The notes: a model not told the origin generated them from the letters alone. Shown: positions 23,101 to 35,764, numbered from the stretch's first letter. The stretch: DNA of 64,000 nt from Hippophae tibetana (GCA_037013495.1 CM072810.1:86722449-86786448); one strand, 5' to 3'. Numbers and translations are program-made.

Positions 23101-24458
23101 TGATTAGTGCTCAAAAAGTACTAAAATTATCATGATTTTATGCACATTAATTGATTAAAAATATATATATTTATACGATTTTATCATATGTTTATATATA
23201 TTTGTCTTTTCGGAATCACGGGTATTTTTATTATTTTTCAGGTATTTTTGCTTAAAAATATAACTTAAAGACTCAAAGAGGAATACTGAAGGCAATACAT
23301 CACAAATATATTCAAAAATAAATGAGGAAAAGTCCACAAATATGGAAAAATTGGACAAAATGGGTCAAAAAGGAGGAAATCACGCCGCCCAACTGCCCAG
23401 CCGCGCCGGCCAACGCGCGGCAGCTCTTCCTTCTGCGCGCACCCATGTTCTCGTCCGCACGTGCCTGCTCCCATCTGCGCATGTCTGCGCCCATCCGCGC
23501 GTGCCGTTGCCCAATCTGCGCGCGCTGCCGCACCCATACCAGCATGACGTCATCATTCACTACTCCGCGTTTTCTCCATTTTTTTATCATTTTTTCACCC
23601 ACTTTTTCTTCCCATCCTCACCTATAATCATAACTAAATACACCTAAAAATACACCTTTTCTTTTCTTTCTTTCTCTCATTTCTTAGTTTTTAAGTTTTT
23701 CTTAGTTTTTAGTTTTTCTTAGTTTTAGAGTTCTTCTCTTTTTGAGAAGAACTAGTTACGTTTTTGTAATTTATTTGTTTTTTGATTCAATAAATGGGAG
23801 TGAAAATTCCGTTTGAAGGTTTTCCAGCAACGGGAATAGCAACAAAGTACTGTAACGATTTTATTTTCTTTACAGTTATTTTTTATTTTTTATTCTTATA
23901 TGCTATATTTAATTTGTGTGTGATTAAATTTAACTTTACTGGTTGTTTGTAAACATGATATAATAATAACATTGTTATGCTTTTGAAATATTAAATAGGT
24001 AAAAATCTCTAAAATGAATTGATTTTATTTTTATTCAAGATTTTATATTAAGAATGTTAGAGAAAAATATATTATTTTTCATTACAAACTTAAATCTGAA
24101 AATTATATTTTAAGGTTTAGTTATCCGATCTGATTTAGAGTATTGCTCTAAGGATCTAGATGGGCGGTGCGGCTGGGTAGTTGGGCGGCATAATTTCCTT
24201 CTTTTTGACATTTTTGACCCATTTTGTCCAATTTTTCCATATTTGTTGACTTTTCTTCATTTATTTTTGAATATATTTGTGATGTATTGCCTCAAGTATT
24301 CCTATGAGTCTTTAAGTTACGTTTTTAAGCTAAAATACTTGAAAAATAATAAAAATACCCGTGATTCCGAAAAGACAAATATATATAAATATATGTATTT
24401 TTAATCAATTAATGTGCATAAAATCATGATAATTTTAGTGCCTTTTGAGCACTCATCA
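23101..24458. mobile_element. long terminal-inverted-repeat (foldback-like) element
   Basis: The left end reads TGATTAGTGCTCAAAAAGTA and the right end, reverse-complemented, reads TGATGAGTGCTCAAAAGGCA; the two arms (about 23101-23410 and 24162-24458) match over roughly 300 bp. The arms include a TCGGAATCACGGG block and a GGTCAAAAA...CGCCGCCCAACT block. The middle has a GC-rich island (23410-23560) and then T-rich sequence with TTCTTAGTTTTTAG repeats. There is no credible transposase; open frames over the GC island on both strands look like compositional artefacts. A third arm copy occurs at 63765-64000. No obvious target duplication flanks this copy. Confidence 0.75.
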
Positions 24459-25613
24459 TGCAACAATACAATTCTTTGTTTTAAAAGGAATATCAAGAAG
24501 TGTTCCAATTAGAGTGTCACAAATATTTTTTTCTATGTGCATCACATCTAGTATATGTCGTACAGGTAATGTTTCCTAATAAGAAAACCTCCAAAAAATT
24601 GACATCTTCTTCCAACATTTGTCACCGATGTGAGGTTTTACCTTCTTCTTTACAATCATTTTGAATTTTCTTTTCCCTATACAACCTTTTTCCTTTTGCA
24701 TTTCTTTTCCTTTTTTTGTTCCTCTGAATTTTTGTTGTAATTTAGCTGTTGCTTTCAGAACTAAGTCCCATTTTTCCAACTTATTGAAGATCATACCTTG
24801 TAATTTGTGTAACACTTCTTCTCCCTGGAAAGCCACTGAGTATCTTCTTCTTTATTGTTACTTACACATTTATTTCAAGATCAAAAATTATGCCCTTTTG
24901 GCAAGAATCGAGTATGTCCAACAAAAGAAATCTTTTTTGAATGAACTAGATATTGAGCACAAGTTTTCTCACTACATACTGGACATGCATTATACCCCTT
25001 GATCACATGTCCACACAAATTTCCATAAGCCAGAAAATCATTTATTGTCCACAATACCACTGCTTTAAGATTGAAGTACTCATTTTTTTTATAAGTTATA
25101 CACTTCAATTCCTTCATCCCAAAGTTTCTTCAAGTCAACAATAAGAGGCTCCCTGTAGACATCAATGTCATTACCCAGCTGTTTTGGTTCAAAAATTAAC
25201 ATGGAAAGCATCGTAAACTTCCTTTTCATGCATAACCAAGGAGGAAGGTTATATGTGACAATAATCACTAGCCAACAACTGTATCTACTACTTAGATTGT
25301 TATAATGGTTGATCCCATCAGTGGCAATAGCAAGACATAAATTCCTAGGCTTCGACCCAAAATCTAGCCACTTTTCATCTACTACCTTCTAACAAGGGGA
25401 ATCTACTAGATGACACAAAATACCATCCATGGATTTTTTATCTTCATGCCACTTCAACATCTTCGATGTCTCTTTACTTTTAAACATTCTCTTAAAATGA
25501 GGTATTGGTGGAAAGTACCATAACACTTTAGTCAACACTCTTTTTACTTCATTACCATTTGATGTAGGCTTCCACCTTGAAGTACCACACTCTAGACATT
25601 GAGTAGCATTTTC
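24459..25613 (-). pseudogene. TNP2-type CACTA transposase domain, truncated
   Basis: The minus frame, with a few stops, runs through LVDSPC, WLDFGSKPRNLCLAIATDG, WLVIIVTYNLPPWLCMK, AVVLWTINDFLAYGNL, ACPVCSEKT, FVGHTRFLPKGH and, close to the break, DVMHIEKNICDTLIGTLL. These blocks occur in this order in plant TNP2/En-Spm transposases, including the WTINDFPAYG and MHIEKN signatures. The protein would bind the terminal repeats and cut out the element. The coding sequence stops abruptly at 24458/24459 where the inverted-repeat element begins, so the C-terminal half is missing. Confidence 0.82.
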
Positions 25614-26166
25614 CTATTGTTTCCTATAAAGGATAAAATCATATGGACAAGCGTGAATTTTTACATACTCCATACCAAACTTACTCAATGTTTTTTTCAC
25701 TTCATACGTAGAAGTAGACAACTCATTTATCTTTGGGAGCATTTCATGAGTTAACTTTAATATAGTAGTGAACTCGACATTAGAAAACCCATGTGTCGTT
25801 TTAAGGTTGTATAATTTCACTATTGCAGACAACTCGGTGAAATTTGTGCAACCAGGATAAAGTGGTTTCTCTGCATCTTCTAATAACTTGTTAAATTCAT
25901 CCTGATTTATGTTGGGTTCATGTTCTATTGCATTTACCATCTCAATGGTGGAATCCTCCATATCTATGGATTCGAACAATCCCTTTACAAATAAGATGAT
26001 CTCGTATATCATCAATATTTTTAAATTCTATGTTTATGCAATCTTTGCAAGGATATCGGATATGCTTATCTTCTGCGGCATTCAACCAAGAAAAATTCAA
26101 AAACGCTTCTACTCCTTCTAAATATTCTTGTGAAAATCTTGGCTTATGCATCCAAGACTTATCCAT
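25614..26166 (-). pseudogene. CACTA transposase N-terminal region (transposase-associated domain and linker)
   Basis: The likely start is ATG at 26166 (MDKSWMHKPRFSQEYLEGV), which is the standard opening of the plant transposase-associated domain, followed by YPCKDCINI and a DDIRDHLICKGI segment. A frameshift near 25950-26015 moves the reading to a second frame, which has LLEDAEKPLYPGC, FTELSAIVKLYNLK, MLPKINELSTSTYEVKK and KIHACPYDFILYRK, the linker that leads to the TNP2 domain. The conserved W..HG end of the first domain is degraded (IHRYGGFHH). The two parts belong to one ancestral gene. Confidence 0.8.
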
Positions 26167-26554
26167 TCTAAATGACACAACACATGTGATGGTTAGAAAC
26201 AAAAATTAGAAGGAAAAAATACAAGTATACACTTGCTCGTGAAAAGATTAAGGCGGGCAATCAAATGAAAGGTTTATGCCTCTCAATTTGCTACCCTACC
26301 TTACTTTTTAAATAGGGTACTTTAGTCATAATTTTTATTTCAATCATGAAACCTTATTTTTATTACGTGGTATATATTTTAAAAAAAATCATAAAATTTA
26401 TATTTTTAAAATTTGTATAATAGTAAAAGTAAAATACTAACTAATATAAACAATGTTATTTTTATTAGTATTCGATTAAAATGTATTATTTTAAATAACA
26501 ATTTAATATTTTTTTGATTGATTCAAAAAGATGAGTAACAATATGTTTTTCTGT

Positions 26555-26688
26555 AAACTGTTATTTATATATATTGAAAATTTATATAAACTCAACAAAT
26601 GAAAATATAATTGTTTTATATAAACTGTTATTTATATATATTGAAAATTTATATAAACTCAACAAATGAAAATCTAAACATACTTCCA
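26555..26688. repeat. 67-bp tandem duplication
   Basis: AAACTGTTATTTATATATAT begins at 26555 and again at 26622, followed in both by the same TTGAAAATTTATATAAACTC and AACAAATGAAAAT blocks. Two copies, nearly identical, AT-rich, inside the CACTA remnant. Confidence 0.85.
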
Positions 26689-27554
26689 AAATCTAAACTC
26701 AACAACAATAGCCAGTTCCTAAATCCCTAAAAATGTTACAAATGTGTTCTTATGCAATACAATGGAAAAATAATTCAGAGGCAATTATCAGATAACAGGA
26801 GATGGATTTACATAACACTGAAAAAATAACTCTAACTAAAATGTATTATGCGAAGAACTAATCCAGTAAGAATTAACACATATATGAATTGATATTGTAA
26901 AAATTGAGGGTATCACACTTTCTAGAAGCAGCGTCGTGAGCGACGACACTACAAATGGTCGGCGACGAGTGCGAACATGGGAATATGAACAGAAAAGAAG
27001 AAGCTGTTGGAAAGGAACGAGTGCGAGGGAGGTGCTGGAAAGAAGGAGCTACTGTAAGTCTACAATTTCTTCAGGCATGGTGTGGCGTGGTGCGGTGATG
27101 CTCGATGAGAGGGACGAATAACTCGCGTTTTGCCTGGGGGAGAGGGACGTAGTAAATATTTTGGCGTACATTTGTTAATATATATATTAATAATAAGATA
27201 TATATATATATTATAAGAAATAAAAATATATTAAATTAAATTAATAATAGAGAAAAAAAATTGTAAATTAATTTTTTTATTTTTTTAAATGAATGACATA
27301 TAGTATTTTAATATTAAAAAAATTATTATTTTAATTATAATCACAGTTATTTAATAATCATGTCTATATAAATTTGTTTATATATATTTAAATATTTTTT
27401 ATAATTTAACTTATAGATACGGTTATTGAAAAAACCGAGGTTATATGTATACACTTTAGTCTCGGTTTTTATCAAACCATAACAAAAAACCTATGACCTC
27501 GATTTTTAAAAGAACATGACTAAAATTCTGAGACCAAAAATACATATTCTAGTA

Positions 27555-30500
27555 CTATTAAAGAGCATGTATATATATCTTAAATTAAGGAGTTAATATC
27601 ACAAATTATATTTTTTTTAATTAATTTTATCCGAGAATACTACTAATAATATTAGGATTTCAAAGATAATAATAACACATAAAAATACTTATTTTATACA
27701 TATGCCTATATTTATTATGTAAAACCAAACATTCTATTAATTACATTTATAATGTTTCTATTAATAATTATATTTATATTTATTGTAACACCCACTCAAC
27801 CAATAATTATGAATTAAAATTTGAATTATTTAATTTATTTTTAAATTTGAATCGTGATGTTGTCACAATGAACGGTAGAGTTTTACGGACGAATAAGGTC
27901 AAAGAAGCAAAAGATCGGCGATTAGTATGCCGAGTTAGCAAGCATACACACCGGACTTGTCACAGATAGAAACATTGAGAAAAGAAAGTGGAAAATTAAA
28001 TAGATAGAATTTCCTTTTTTGCATAGCAGAAAAAAGAATCTGCCGTATATATATTTGTGTCATAATTTTTGGTAATATTAAGGTTACCAAATTAGGAATT
28101 GACAAGCGTGCTCCAAATAATATTCCATTTCTATCATTACTTTACTTTTATGTAACTGAAGTATCTGATTCTCATCGAAGAATTAATACTAATTTGCTTC
28201 ACAAAATATAAATACAAAATAGGCATTTCTACTTTCTTTTTTCTTCTTTTTATTCGGCAAGAAGTACGAAGTAACAAGTTTCTCACTTCGTTTGAAAAAT
28301 TTGTCCCTCTGCTCTGAAAATTCAAGTTCCAAAGTTGGCACTGCCAACCACCACAATCCACCTGATAACTGATTAGGTACAGTTCAAACCATTAATTTAA
28401 TTCAAGTTGTGTATTTGTTTTTTCAAATTTGCTTGTAGTTGTTTGAATAATTTTTTTTTTGTTTGGTATAGACTATATAGCTTATACATACGAATAATTT
28501 AGCCAAAAAAAAAAACAAAAAAAAGAAGAAGAAGAGGAGGAGCTTAGGTACAAATAGATCATTTCATTATTTCATGAGAGAGCTTACAATGGAAAGCTAG
28601 AGCAATTTCTTGCAACTTTTGTAGAGGTTGGAAGTTGGTGTTAGTTTATATATGGATTAAAATTAGGTTTGAAATTAGTGTATTTTAAATGTAATATTAG
28701 TAATTTATATATTTAATAAAACAACATGGGTTGAGCTAATTGAGGAAAATATTGTGCAATTTTAAGATGATTAATGAATATAGAAGCTTGCATGTGAGTT
28801 TTTAAAAGTTGAAAGAAATAAAGTTTGCGTGTGTATAACGCGTAAATTTTCAAATAACAACAAAAGACAGATGAGTTGTACTAACCCACTAATGAGATTA
28901 TTTTAAACAATACTTACAATTAATAAATATTATACATAGATTTAATTCATAGTTTACCATTACTTTATCTACCTAAAAGGGAAGAAAGCTACCTTTTGCT
29001 TTCAAATTTATATATATATATATATAATCCAATTGGATATTAAAAATATTTAGACATTAATTAAGGAAACTAGTAAAACTAACATTTATTGTAAGTGAAT
29101 TGTTATACTTTTTTAAAAAATTATTTAATTATACAATATGTTTGAAATTTATATGATACAATAATAAATAAATAATTTTTAAAAAAGTTTCTAACAAGTT
29201 AAAAAAAGAGATATTTATTAGAAAAATAAACTACTTAATATAATAGAAATCTTTTTATTTAAAGTGGTTAGCTTAATTTTTTTTAAGTTTAAAATTAAAT
29301 ATAAAGGAAGATATATGTCATTATTTTAAATATACTAGCATTTTTGTCTCTTATTTTAGATATGATTTAGACTTTTATATAGTAGTAACAAAACATACTT
29401 TGTTCATGAATTATTATACTTTTTAAATTTTTTTGTTTAATTTTTATAAAAATATTTAAGACTTATTTGATATAATGAAAACCAAGTGAATAATAAAAAA
29501 ATTAATCAAATTTTTTTTAATCAATTAAAGATTCTTAAAAATTATTTAACCAAAAAAATATATTGTAAGCATTGACGGCTTGGATTTTAACATTATTACA
29601 TATTTTTTAATAAAAGTAAAAAATAAAAATAAGGATAAAATATCTATTAGAAAAGTAATTTTCTTAATATTATGATAATTTTTTTTATTTAATTTGTTTA
29701 AAAATTTAAAATAAAATATAAAAGGTAAGATATATCATTATTTAAAAGTATAATATTATTTTTGTTCAAAATTTAATTAGACGTGATTTAAACTTATATA
29801 TACAACGTAAAGTGGAAATGTTTAACAGTAATTCTCGATTCAATCAAGTAGGAGAGCTCCAACTTTCCATGGAACAATTAAGCAAAAATGTTATGCACGC
29901 ACAAATGCTAATTATCAATATTAATTGCAATCTGACAAGATGCTCTTACTATAAAATATCATTGTTTCACCGAAATGTTATTCCAACACATTCAATCCAC
30001 ATACTTTAGTGAAACGAGGAATTTGATTCGATTCATGTATTAATTGTTTTCTCGTTAGACATAACGAATAATGTAATATCTCATACAAGAAAACTATAAA
30101 TTAAAATTGTTGTGGATTCCATTTTAATATATACTTAAGATAAATAATTAATTGGAATGACTAACATTGGGGGTGGCAAGTTTATCGTCCGTCATTGCGA
30201 AATTGTATTTTTCAAATGGAAAGAGAATTAAATTATTTGAGCTAATTAATAATTAAAAGTTTTGCTTCAGTTATTAAGATTTGAAAAGTTATGATAAAAA
30301 TATTGAAAATTCTTGGCTGCAGAACAATTTGTCTAAGACCATATTACGTTTATTAACAAGCTTCTTTTCATAGCCTAAAAAATTTAAATTTAAAATATTT
30401 GAATTTGTTTGAAATTTATAATATTTGCACATTAAAAATATTTGAACGGATCTATAGTTCTTAATCGTGTAACCTATTTCTTTCACCCCTCTCTAACCTC

Positions 30501-32246
30501 GAACATGAGATTTAGCTTTTAAGTATTACAGATTTTCATAGAATTTGTGTACTTAAATGTTATGTCACACATTCGAGGTCAGAGAAAGATTGAAAGAAAT
30601 GTGTTATACGATTAATTATTATAAATTCGCTTAGATATCTTCAACGATGTCAACGTCCTAAATTTTAATTAGATTTAAACAAAAATAATAATAATAATAA
30701 TACATAATTCAAACAGTCAACTAAAAAAACTAATTAAATTTACTCTATTATCTTCTTAATTAATTGACCTATCCTGTCGAAGTTTGAGTTTTAGTTGTAT
30801 ATATGTTCGCCTTGTAATCCGACCATAGGATTCATGCACTTTTCTCAGTGAGCCCTCTTCCAGTAGAGTTAGTAAAAACTTTACATTTCTTTTAAGAAAC
30901 TCTCTGTTTTGAATCCCCACCCCCCACATTATATTTTTTAAAAAAAAATTGGGCTATTCATATCTATATCAGTATTAGATATTTTCAATACTCTTGGAAC
31001 ACGTACTCCTTCATATAGAGAAAGATAAAATCTAATGTGTATGAGTAAGAAAGTTAGGTGAAATCAAATAATTTAGATCAACAATGTACAAAATAATTAA
31101 AATATTTATATTTTTGATACATTGACAATTTGAATTTATCAAAATATTGAATATACTATCGATGATCGTGATGAAATGTTTGTAAAAATACAACAAATTT
31201 ATTGATGATAATTTCTTATATCATTATTCTTATAAACATGAATATTTGTGAATATATCAAAAATATTATAAATATTTTAATCCATAATTAATGTGTATAT
31301 ATATCTAATTTACAATAGTCCAAGAATACTTAAAATATTTTATTTTAGTTGAGGTGATAAAATCTGATATCTTATCAAAGAGGAGTTTGAATACTAACTT
31401 GGGTTTGGTATCTTTAAGTAACTCTATTTACTCCTTTTTTATTATTATTTTAAAAAATATTAAATATTCATATTTAAGTTATTAGTATTTATTTGATTAA
31501 ATTTAACAATAATTTTAATAAATTTAGGTACTTTAGATGTATCAAGTTGAAATTGATTAAAATAAATACCCATAATTTAAATATAAGTATTTGATTTAAC
31601 ACAATTAATAATAAAAATTAAAAAAAGAAACAAAAATAAAAACTAAGATAATTCAAAGATACTAATACTCACTCACTTAAACTATCAATTAACCTAATAA
31701 TATTAATTGATCTAATGATGTAAAATTCGTAAAACACAATGCTCATATATATATATATATATATGCACAAAACACAAATCTAGGATTCTTCACACATACT
31801 TTAAATATTTTTTACAATAAATACTAATAACTCAGTTTCTGTGTAAAATAATAGTTTTTTTCCGTTAAATGTATTATCAATATTAATACTTATTTGCTTT
31901 TTTAAGCATTTCTAGTTCCAATCGAATCGGAGATAAAGCTGACCCGCCCACACGAAAATGACGACACGCCATTAACCAATCGAGGCTGCCCTTTGCACGC
32001 CTTCATTGGGTTTATGTCAAATCCCAAACAACTTAATTTTCAGCTGTTTGCTTACAAATCTCAACAATCTTCTTCACTTATTCTCCTTTTCTCTTTTCCC
32101 CTCCTTACCAGGGAGTTCATAAGATTAGCATCTCAATAAAACAAAAAATCTAATACATTTACAGGGCGGAAAGTAATACTTGCTACGAATATGATAAGGA
32201 AAAAAAAATATTTATAACATTTATTAAGATCTTTAAATATAAAAAT
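27555..32246. other. 4.7-kb AT-rich stretch without a recognisable gene
   Basis: Mostly AT-rich DNA with homopolymers and (TA)n runs. It contains an inverted repeat at 30441-30645 and a less AT-rich, pyrimidine-rich block at about 31910-32150. A segment near 27860-28360 is slightly richer in GC and has a 74-codon open minus frame that I do not recognise. No RNA gene seen. Confidence 0.5.
30441..30645. repeat. inverted repeat (hairpin), arms about 65 bp
   Basis: The left arm (about 30441-30503) contains TTAATCGTGTAACC, ATTTCTTTCA and CTCTAACCTCGAA. The reverse complement of the right arm (about 30572-30645) contains TTAATCGTATAACAC, ATTTCTTTCA and CTCTGACCTCGAA. The loop is about 70 bp. It could be a small foldback MITE or a hairpin precursor of small RNAs. 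Confidence 0.65.
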
Positions 32247-32827
32247 TATTATAAATTGACAGTAAAATAAGCGAAGTTTGAATATAATTATGGATAATAA
32301 CAAAATAATAAGTAATAAAAAAATAAATAACATAATTATTTAAATGATTTAGCATTTTAATGTAAAAAAATCTACTTCAATAACGACAATACATCGAAAA
32401 AAATACTCTAATAATCAAATATAGATACAAACACAAATAATAAGAAAATTTCACAAAATATACAAAAAATTAAAATACATCCAAAACTTAATACACGTAG
32501 AAAATAACTTCATCTAATTTATCGGTAATATATAACAAGGTAAATTAATAAAATTAATATTTAATCAAATATTACCATACAAATGAAAAAATTCAACGAA
32601 TCATCAAAAATGGATAACTTGTAGTTGGAGGTTGATGTTCCTTTTTATGCAGCTATGCTCTTAGTTTTTTTCCTTCTTTGGAAGCAAAATGGTTTTGTTT
32701 GCTATTTTGTTCTCAGCTTTTTGGCAGCTTCTTTTCGCAGGAACAAATATATATATATAAGGAAGGGTAATGGTTTAGTACATAAATGGGCCTAATATTG
32801 TTTTTGTGTTGGAGTTAATATTTAACA
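32247..32827 (-). repeat. 3' LTR of the TNT1-like element
   Basis: It matches the right-hand LTR along its length: AACAAAATAATAAGTAAT, a TTCTCAGCTTTT block, TTTCGCAGGAACAAATATAT and the outer end TATTTAACA (TGTTAAATA on the minus strand). There are many substitutions between the two copies. Confidence 0.8.
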
Positions 32828-32999
32828 AATTCTTACATTGCTCAAAACAGAAAACAAGTTCTTCAAATATAAATTTTTTTGAATTACTAAATAACTGTGG
32901 TCTAAAGCTACGAAGGGTGATCATCTTCTACAAATACCAATCAAGTCCAAACAATGTTTAAACTTGTTAAATTGAACTAGTTTGTTAACATACAACTAG

Positions 33000-33152
33000 A
33001 TTTTTTGTAGTGATTATCTTATTAACAACAATAACACCTTAAGATACAATGTCACGAACGAAGTGATATCTAACATCAATATGTTTCTTTCTTTCATGAT
33101 ATATGGTATTCTTGGTCAAATGTATCGCACTCTTACTATTACAAAATACAAC
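33000..33152 (-). pseudogene. copia RNase H 3' part (left of the insertion)
   Basis: Minus-strand sense gives VVFCNSKSAIHLTKN and KKHIDVRYHFVRD, the copia RNase H motifs CDSQSAI and TKHID..YHF.R. Reading is cut at 33152 by the 2-kb insertion; the upstream part of the same domain resumes at 35145. Downstream codons are decayed. Confidence 0.75.
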
Positions 33153-35144
33153 AAAGGTATTGATAACTGTATTTTATACAATTATTTTCGTCTATTTTAT
33201 TAATTATAATTGCTAGTTCTTTACATTTTTAGTTAATTTTTAATTAATTAAATTAATATTTAATATTAGTTTTTAATAAATATAATTTCAAGAAAATTAA
33301 TGAATTTTAATAAAAAAAAATAGACTTTAATTGCAATTATAAAAAGCTAAAATTTAATTTGAATTAAAAGTGGGTGAAATTGCAAATATCAAAAGATTAG
33401 AAGTTAATTTGAATTAAATTTGTGGCTCAAAATGTAATTAATGAAAGTTTAGTTTTCTGCGCAGGAGAAGGAGCCACTCGCGCCATTCATAACGCCTAAG
33501 ACCCATCGTTCGATCGTCCAATCAACGATCAAGATCTGGCGCGTGCAATCCAGACGCGATAAAAGAGAGTGGATCCGGTATTCATGAAGCATGCGGCTCG
33601 GTGCAGAGTGGGGCCCACCTTCCGCACATACTGGCGTGTAGGGTGGGACCCACGTGTCGGCTGCGCAAAATTTCTCCCGAGGTGCATCGTTCACCGTTGG
33701 ATTAGTTTAACGGTACAGATTTAAGCGCGTGGAATCAAGCTGTCGTGCACCGAACAGCTCGCCTACATTCCCGTGCGATGCGGTTCATCGCATCAGAGTG
33801 TGCCATCGCGTTCCACCGAATAAGAAGCAGCCACGTTTTTCCTCAATCTTCCAGCCAATCATATGACGACACGTGACATGTATTTGGTAAAATAAAAACA
33901 CAGAAATGATGCCCACTCACCTGCTGCTCTCCATGCGCCTATTCTTCCCCCCGAATGAAAGGCTGCCACGTGTCTCTTTATATCTCGTAGCCAATATAAG
34001 GATGACACATGGCATGCGTTTAAAGAAAAAAAAATCAAAAAAGTGCAGAATGGTCTTCACACGTGTTATTTCTTTTAACTCTTCCCATGTATTTTTGTCC
34101 CCTAATACATGTATTTTGATAAAAAAATATTAATTGTAGAGGAGGATATATTCGAACACGAGAAAAAAAGGGGGAGTTTTAGAGTTTGAGTTTTCAGTTT
34201 ACATTTTTTTCTCTTTCAATTTTCATTTTCCATTTTTCACTTCAATTTTCAATTTCTCTCTACGTGTTTTCTACAACATGCATAACGTTTATTTAACAAT
34301 TTGGATGTTGTATTTTCTTAGAAAAAATATAGAGAAAGAAGACAACGAAGAAGAAGGAAAAGGAAGAATTTTATTTTTCATTGAGGAATCGTGAAAGAGT
34401 TTCTCCTAATCTTTTTTCTTTTAAATTTTATTTCTCTAAAATGTTTTATTATTGTTGTGTTGTAATTTTAATTTCTACTATAAACTAATTTATTTTTTCT
34501 AGTGTTGCAGTGTAGCTTAAATTATGAAACTTGAATTAATTATTTTTGAATCATTTATGGAACGGTTTTAAGTTGTTTATTTTATATGTTCTTAGTGCTT
34601 TTAATTATTAGAAGATTAATTAATTGATTTGTGACACTTAAATTAACTTGGAAAAAACATTTTTGTGTGTTGCTCGTGATAAAATAACGTATATATATAT
34701 AAGGGATAGGAATATACTTTTATTGTATGTGTAACTCTTTGTGAACTTAGAACTTAATAAATCTGGTTGAATTTAATTCTCATAGAAATATAGTGAATCA
34801 TTTTAGCGAGATGTGTCTGTATGGAGCTCGGAAGAGATATATGGATAAATTAGGAGTTCTTGGTTAACAAATTAAAATACGAGAACATAAATCAAGAGAA
34901 AATATGATGATTCAAATGGATTAATTAAGTGAAACTGCAATCCTATAATTTTCTTACAAAATGTTATAAAGATTAGTTAGTCAAACTATATCAAATTATC
35001 GATTTTTTTGGATAAAATTAGGTTGAGATAATTTTAGTAATTAACGAACATTAGTAACAAATCTCCGTAGGAACGATATTTTACTTATCATATTATTACT
35101 TGTGACCGTGTATACTTGCACGATTTTATGTCCTCCTAAAAGAG
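33153..35144. mobile_element. 2.0-kb insertion of unclassified type, GC-rich part with CACGTG boxes
   Basis: The segment splits copia RNase H; ACAAC stands on both sides (33148-33152 and 35145-35149), fitting a 5-bp target duplication. Its ends are not clear TG...CA. Inside, 33440-34070 is much richer in GC than the surroundings, with four CACGTG boxes (33651, 33870, 33967, 34060) and an imperfect internal duplication of about 133 bp (GCCACGT...AGCCAAT... near 33829 and 33965). The rest is T-rich and then AT-rich. No coding domain. A solo LTR of a gypsy element, or a non-autonomous insertion, are the main options. Confidence 0.5.
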
Positions 35145-35764
35145 ACAACATGTATAATATTGTAAAATCAAATCACAAACCAAATCTCCAAGCCAAATGG
35201 CTTCTTTCACTACTTTTACTATTACCATATATTCTGTCTCTGTTGTAGACAAAACAACTTATAAAGTAGCCTTTCAAATAATGGCAAAATGAGAAAGAGT
35301 GAAGACATAACCAGTCAGATATCTTCTTCTATCCAAATCACCAACATATAATCTCAGTCCACATAACCAATGACACTACCACTAGTATTAGAACTTACAT
35401 CATATACCAAACCAAAATTAGATGTGTCTTTCAAATACAAAAGTATCCATTTCATTGCTTGACAATGACCTTTGCCAAGATTACCCATATATCTGCTGAC
35501 AATACTAATTGCATGTGAAATGTATGGACGAGTACAAACCATAACATACATCAAACTACCAGCGGCACAAACATATGGAACCTGAGATATGTATTGCTCT
35601 TCTTCTTTTGACTGTGGTGACAAATCCAAAGAAAGCCTAAAATGCACAACTAATGACGTACTCATAGGTTTAGACTCTTTCATATCACTGTTATTATCAT
35701 TATTGCTTGTAGACACATTTTTCTTCAACTCTTTGGAATTCAAAGCTGTTTTGACATCCTCCAA
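35145..35764 (-). pseudogene. gag-RT/RNase H deletion fusion of the TNT1-like element
   Basis: An open stretch of 136 codons (35354-35764) starts inside gag (DVKTALNSKELKK, the copia gag motif before the zinc knuckle) and passes within about 20 codons into the C-terminal RT region: KPMSTSLVVHFRLS, VPYVCAAGSLMYVMVCTRP, GKGHCQAMKWILLYLK. The protease, integrase and RT core, including YVDD, are absent from between. RNase H continues left to 35145 with stops (MEA..WL-type sense near 35180-35250). The fusion is in frame, which may be chance. The sequence cannot make a working enzyme. Confidence 0.78.

Larger units (their letters stand above)
24459..27554 (-). mobile_element. CACTA (En/Spm) DNA transposon remnant
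   Basis: The minus strand carries a TNP2-type transposase with its N-terminal transposase-associated domain. The right edge (the element's 5' end) reads ACTAGAAT on the minus strand at 27554, one base short of a CACTAGAAT terminus. Inside it lie subterminal repeats with ACCGAGGTT/CTCGGTTTT motifs (27430-27530) typical of CACTA ends. The left side is cut by the inverted-repeat element inside the transposase. A 67-bp tandem duplication (about 26555-26688) lies in its 5' non-coding part. Confidence 0.8.

Noticed and set aside
23312-23647. Four overlapping open frames of 86-101 codons on both strands over the GC-rich core of the inverted-repeat element
   Set aside because: Frames are open on both strands because the island is GC-rich and poor in stop codons; the peptides are repetitive (R, A, H, C, P) and match no domain.
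24661-25144. Plus-strand open frames across the CACTA transposase
   Set aside because: They are antisense shadows of the minus-strand TNP2 sequence, which carries the recognisable motifs.
28137-28361. Minus-strand 74-codon open frame
   Set aside because: No domain, no homologous copy in the window, no splice or promoter signal strong enough to call an exon.
33449-34133. Open frames in the GC-rich part of the 2-kb insertion
   Set aside because: Both strands are open from composition; the region has promoter-like motifs and no protein family match.
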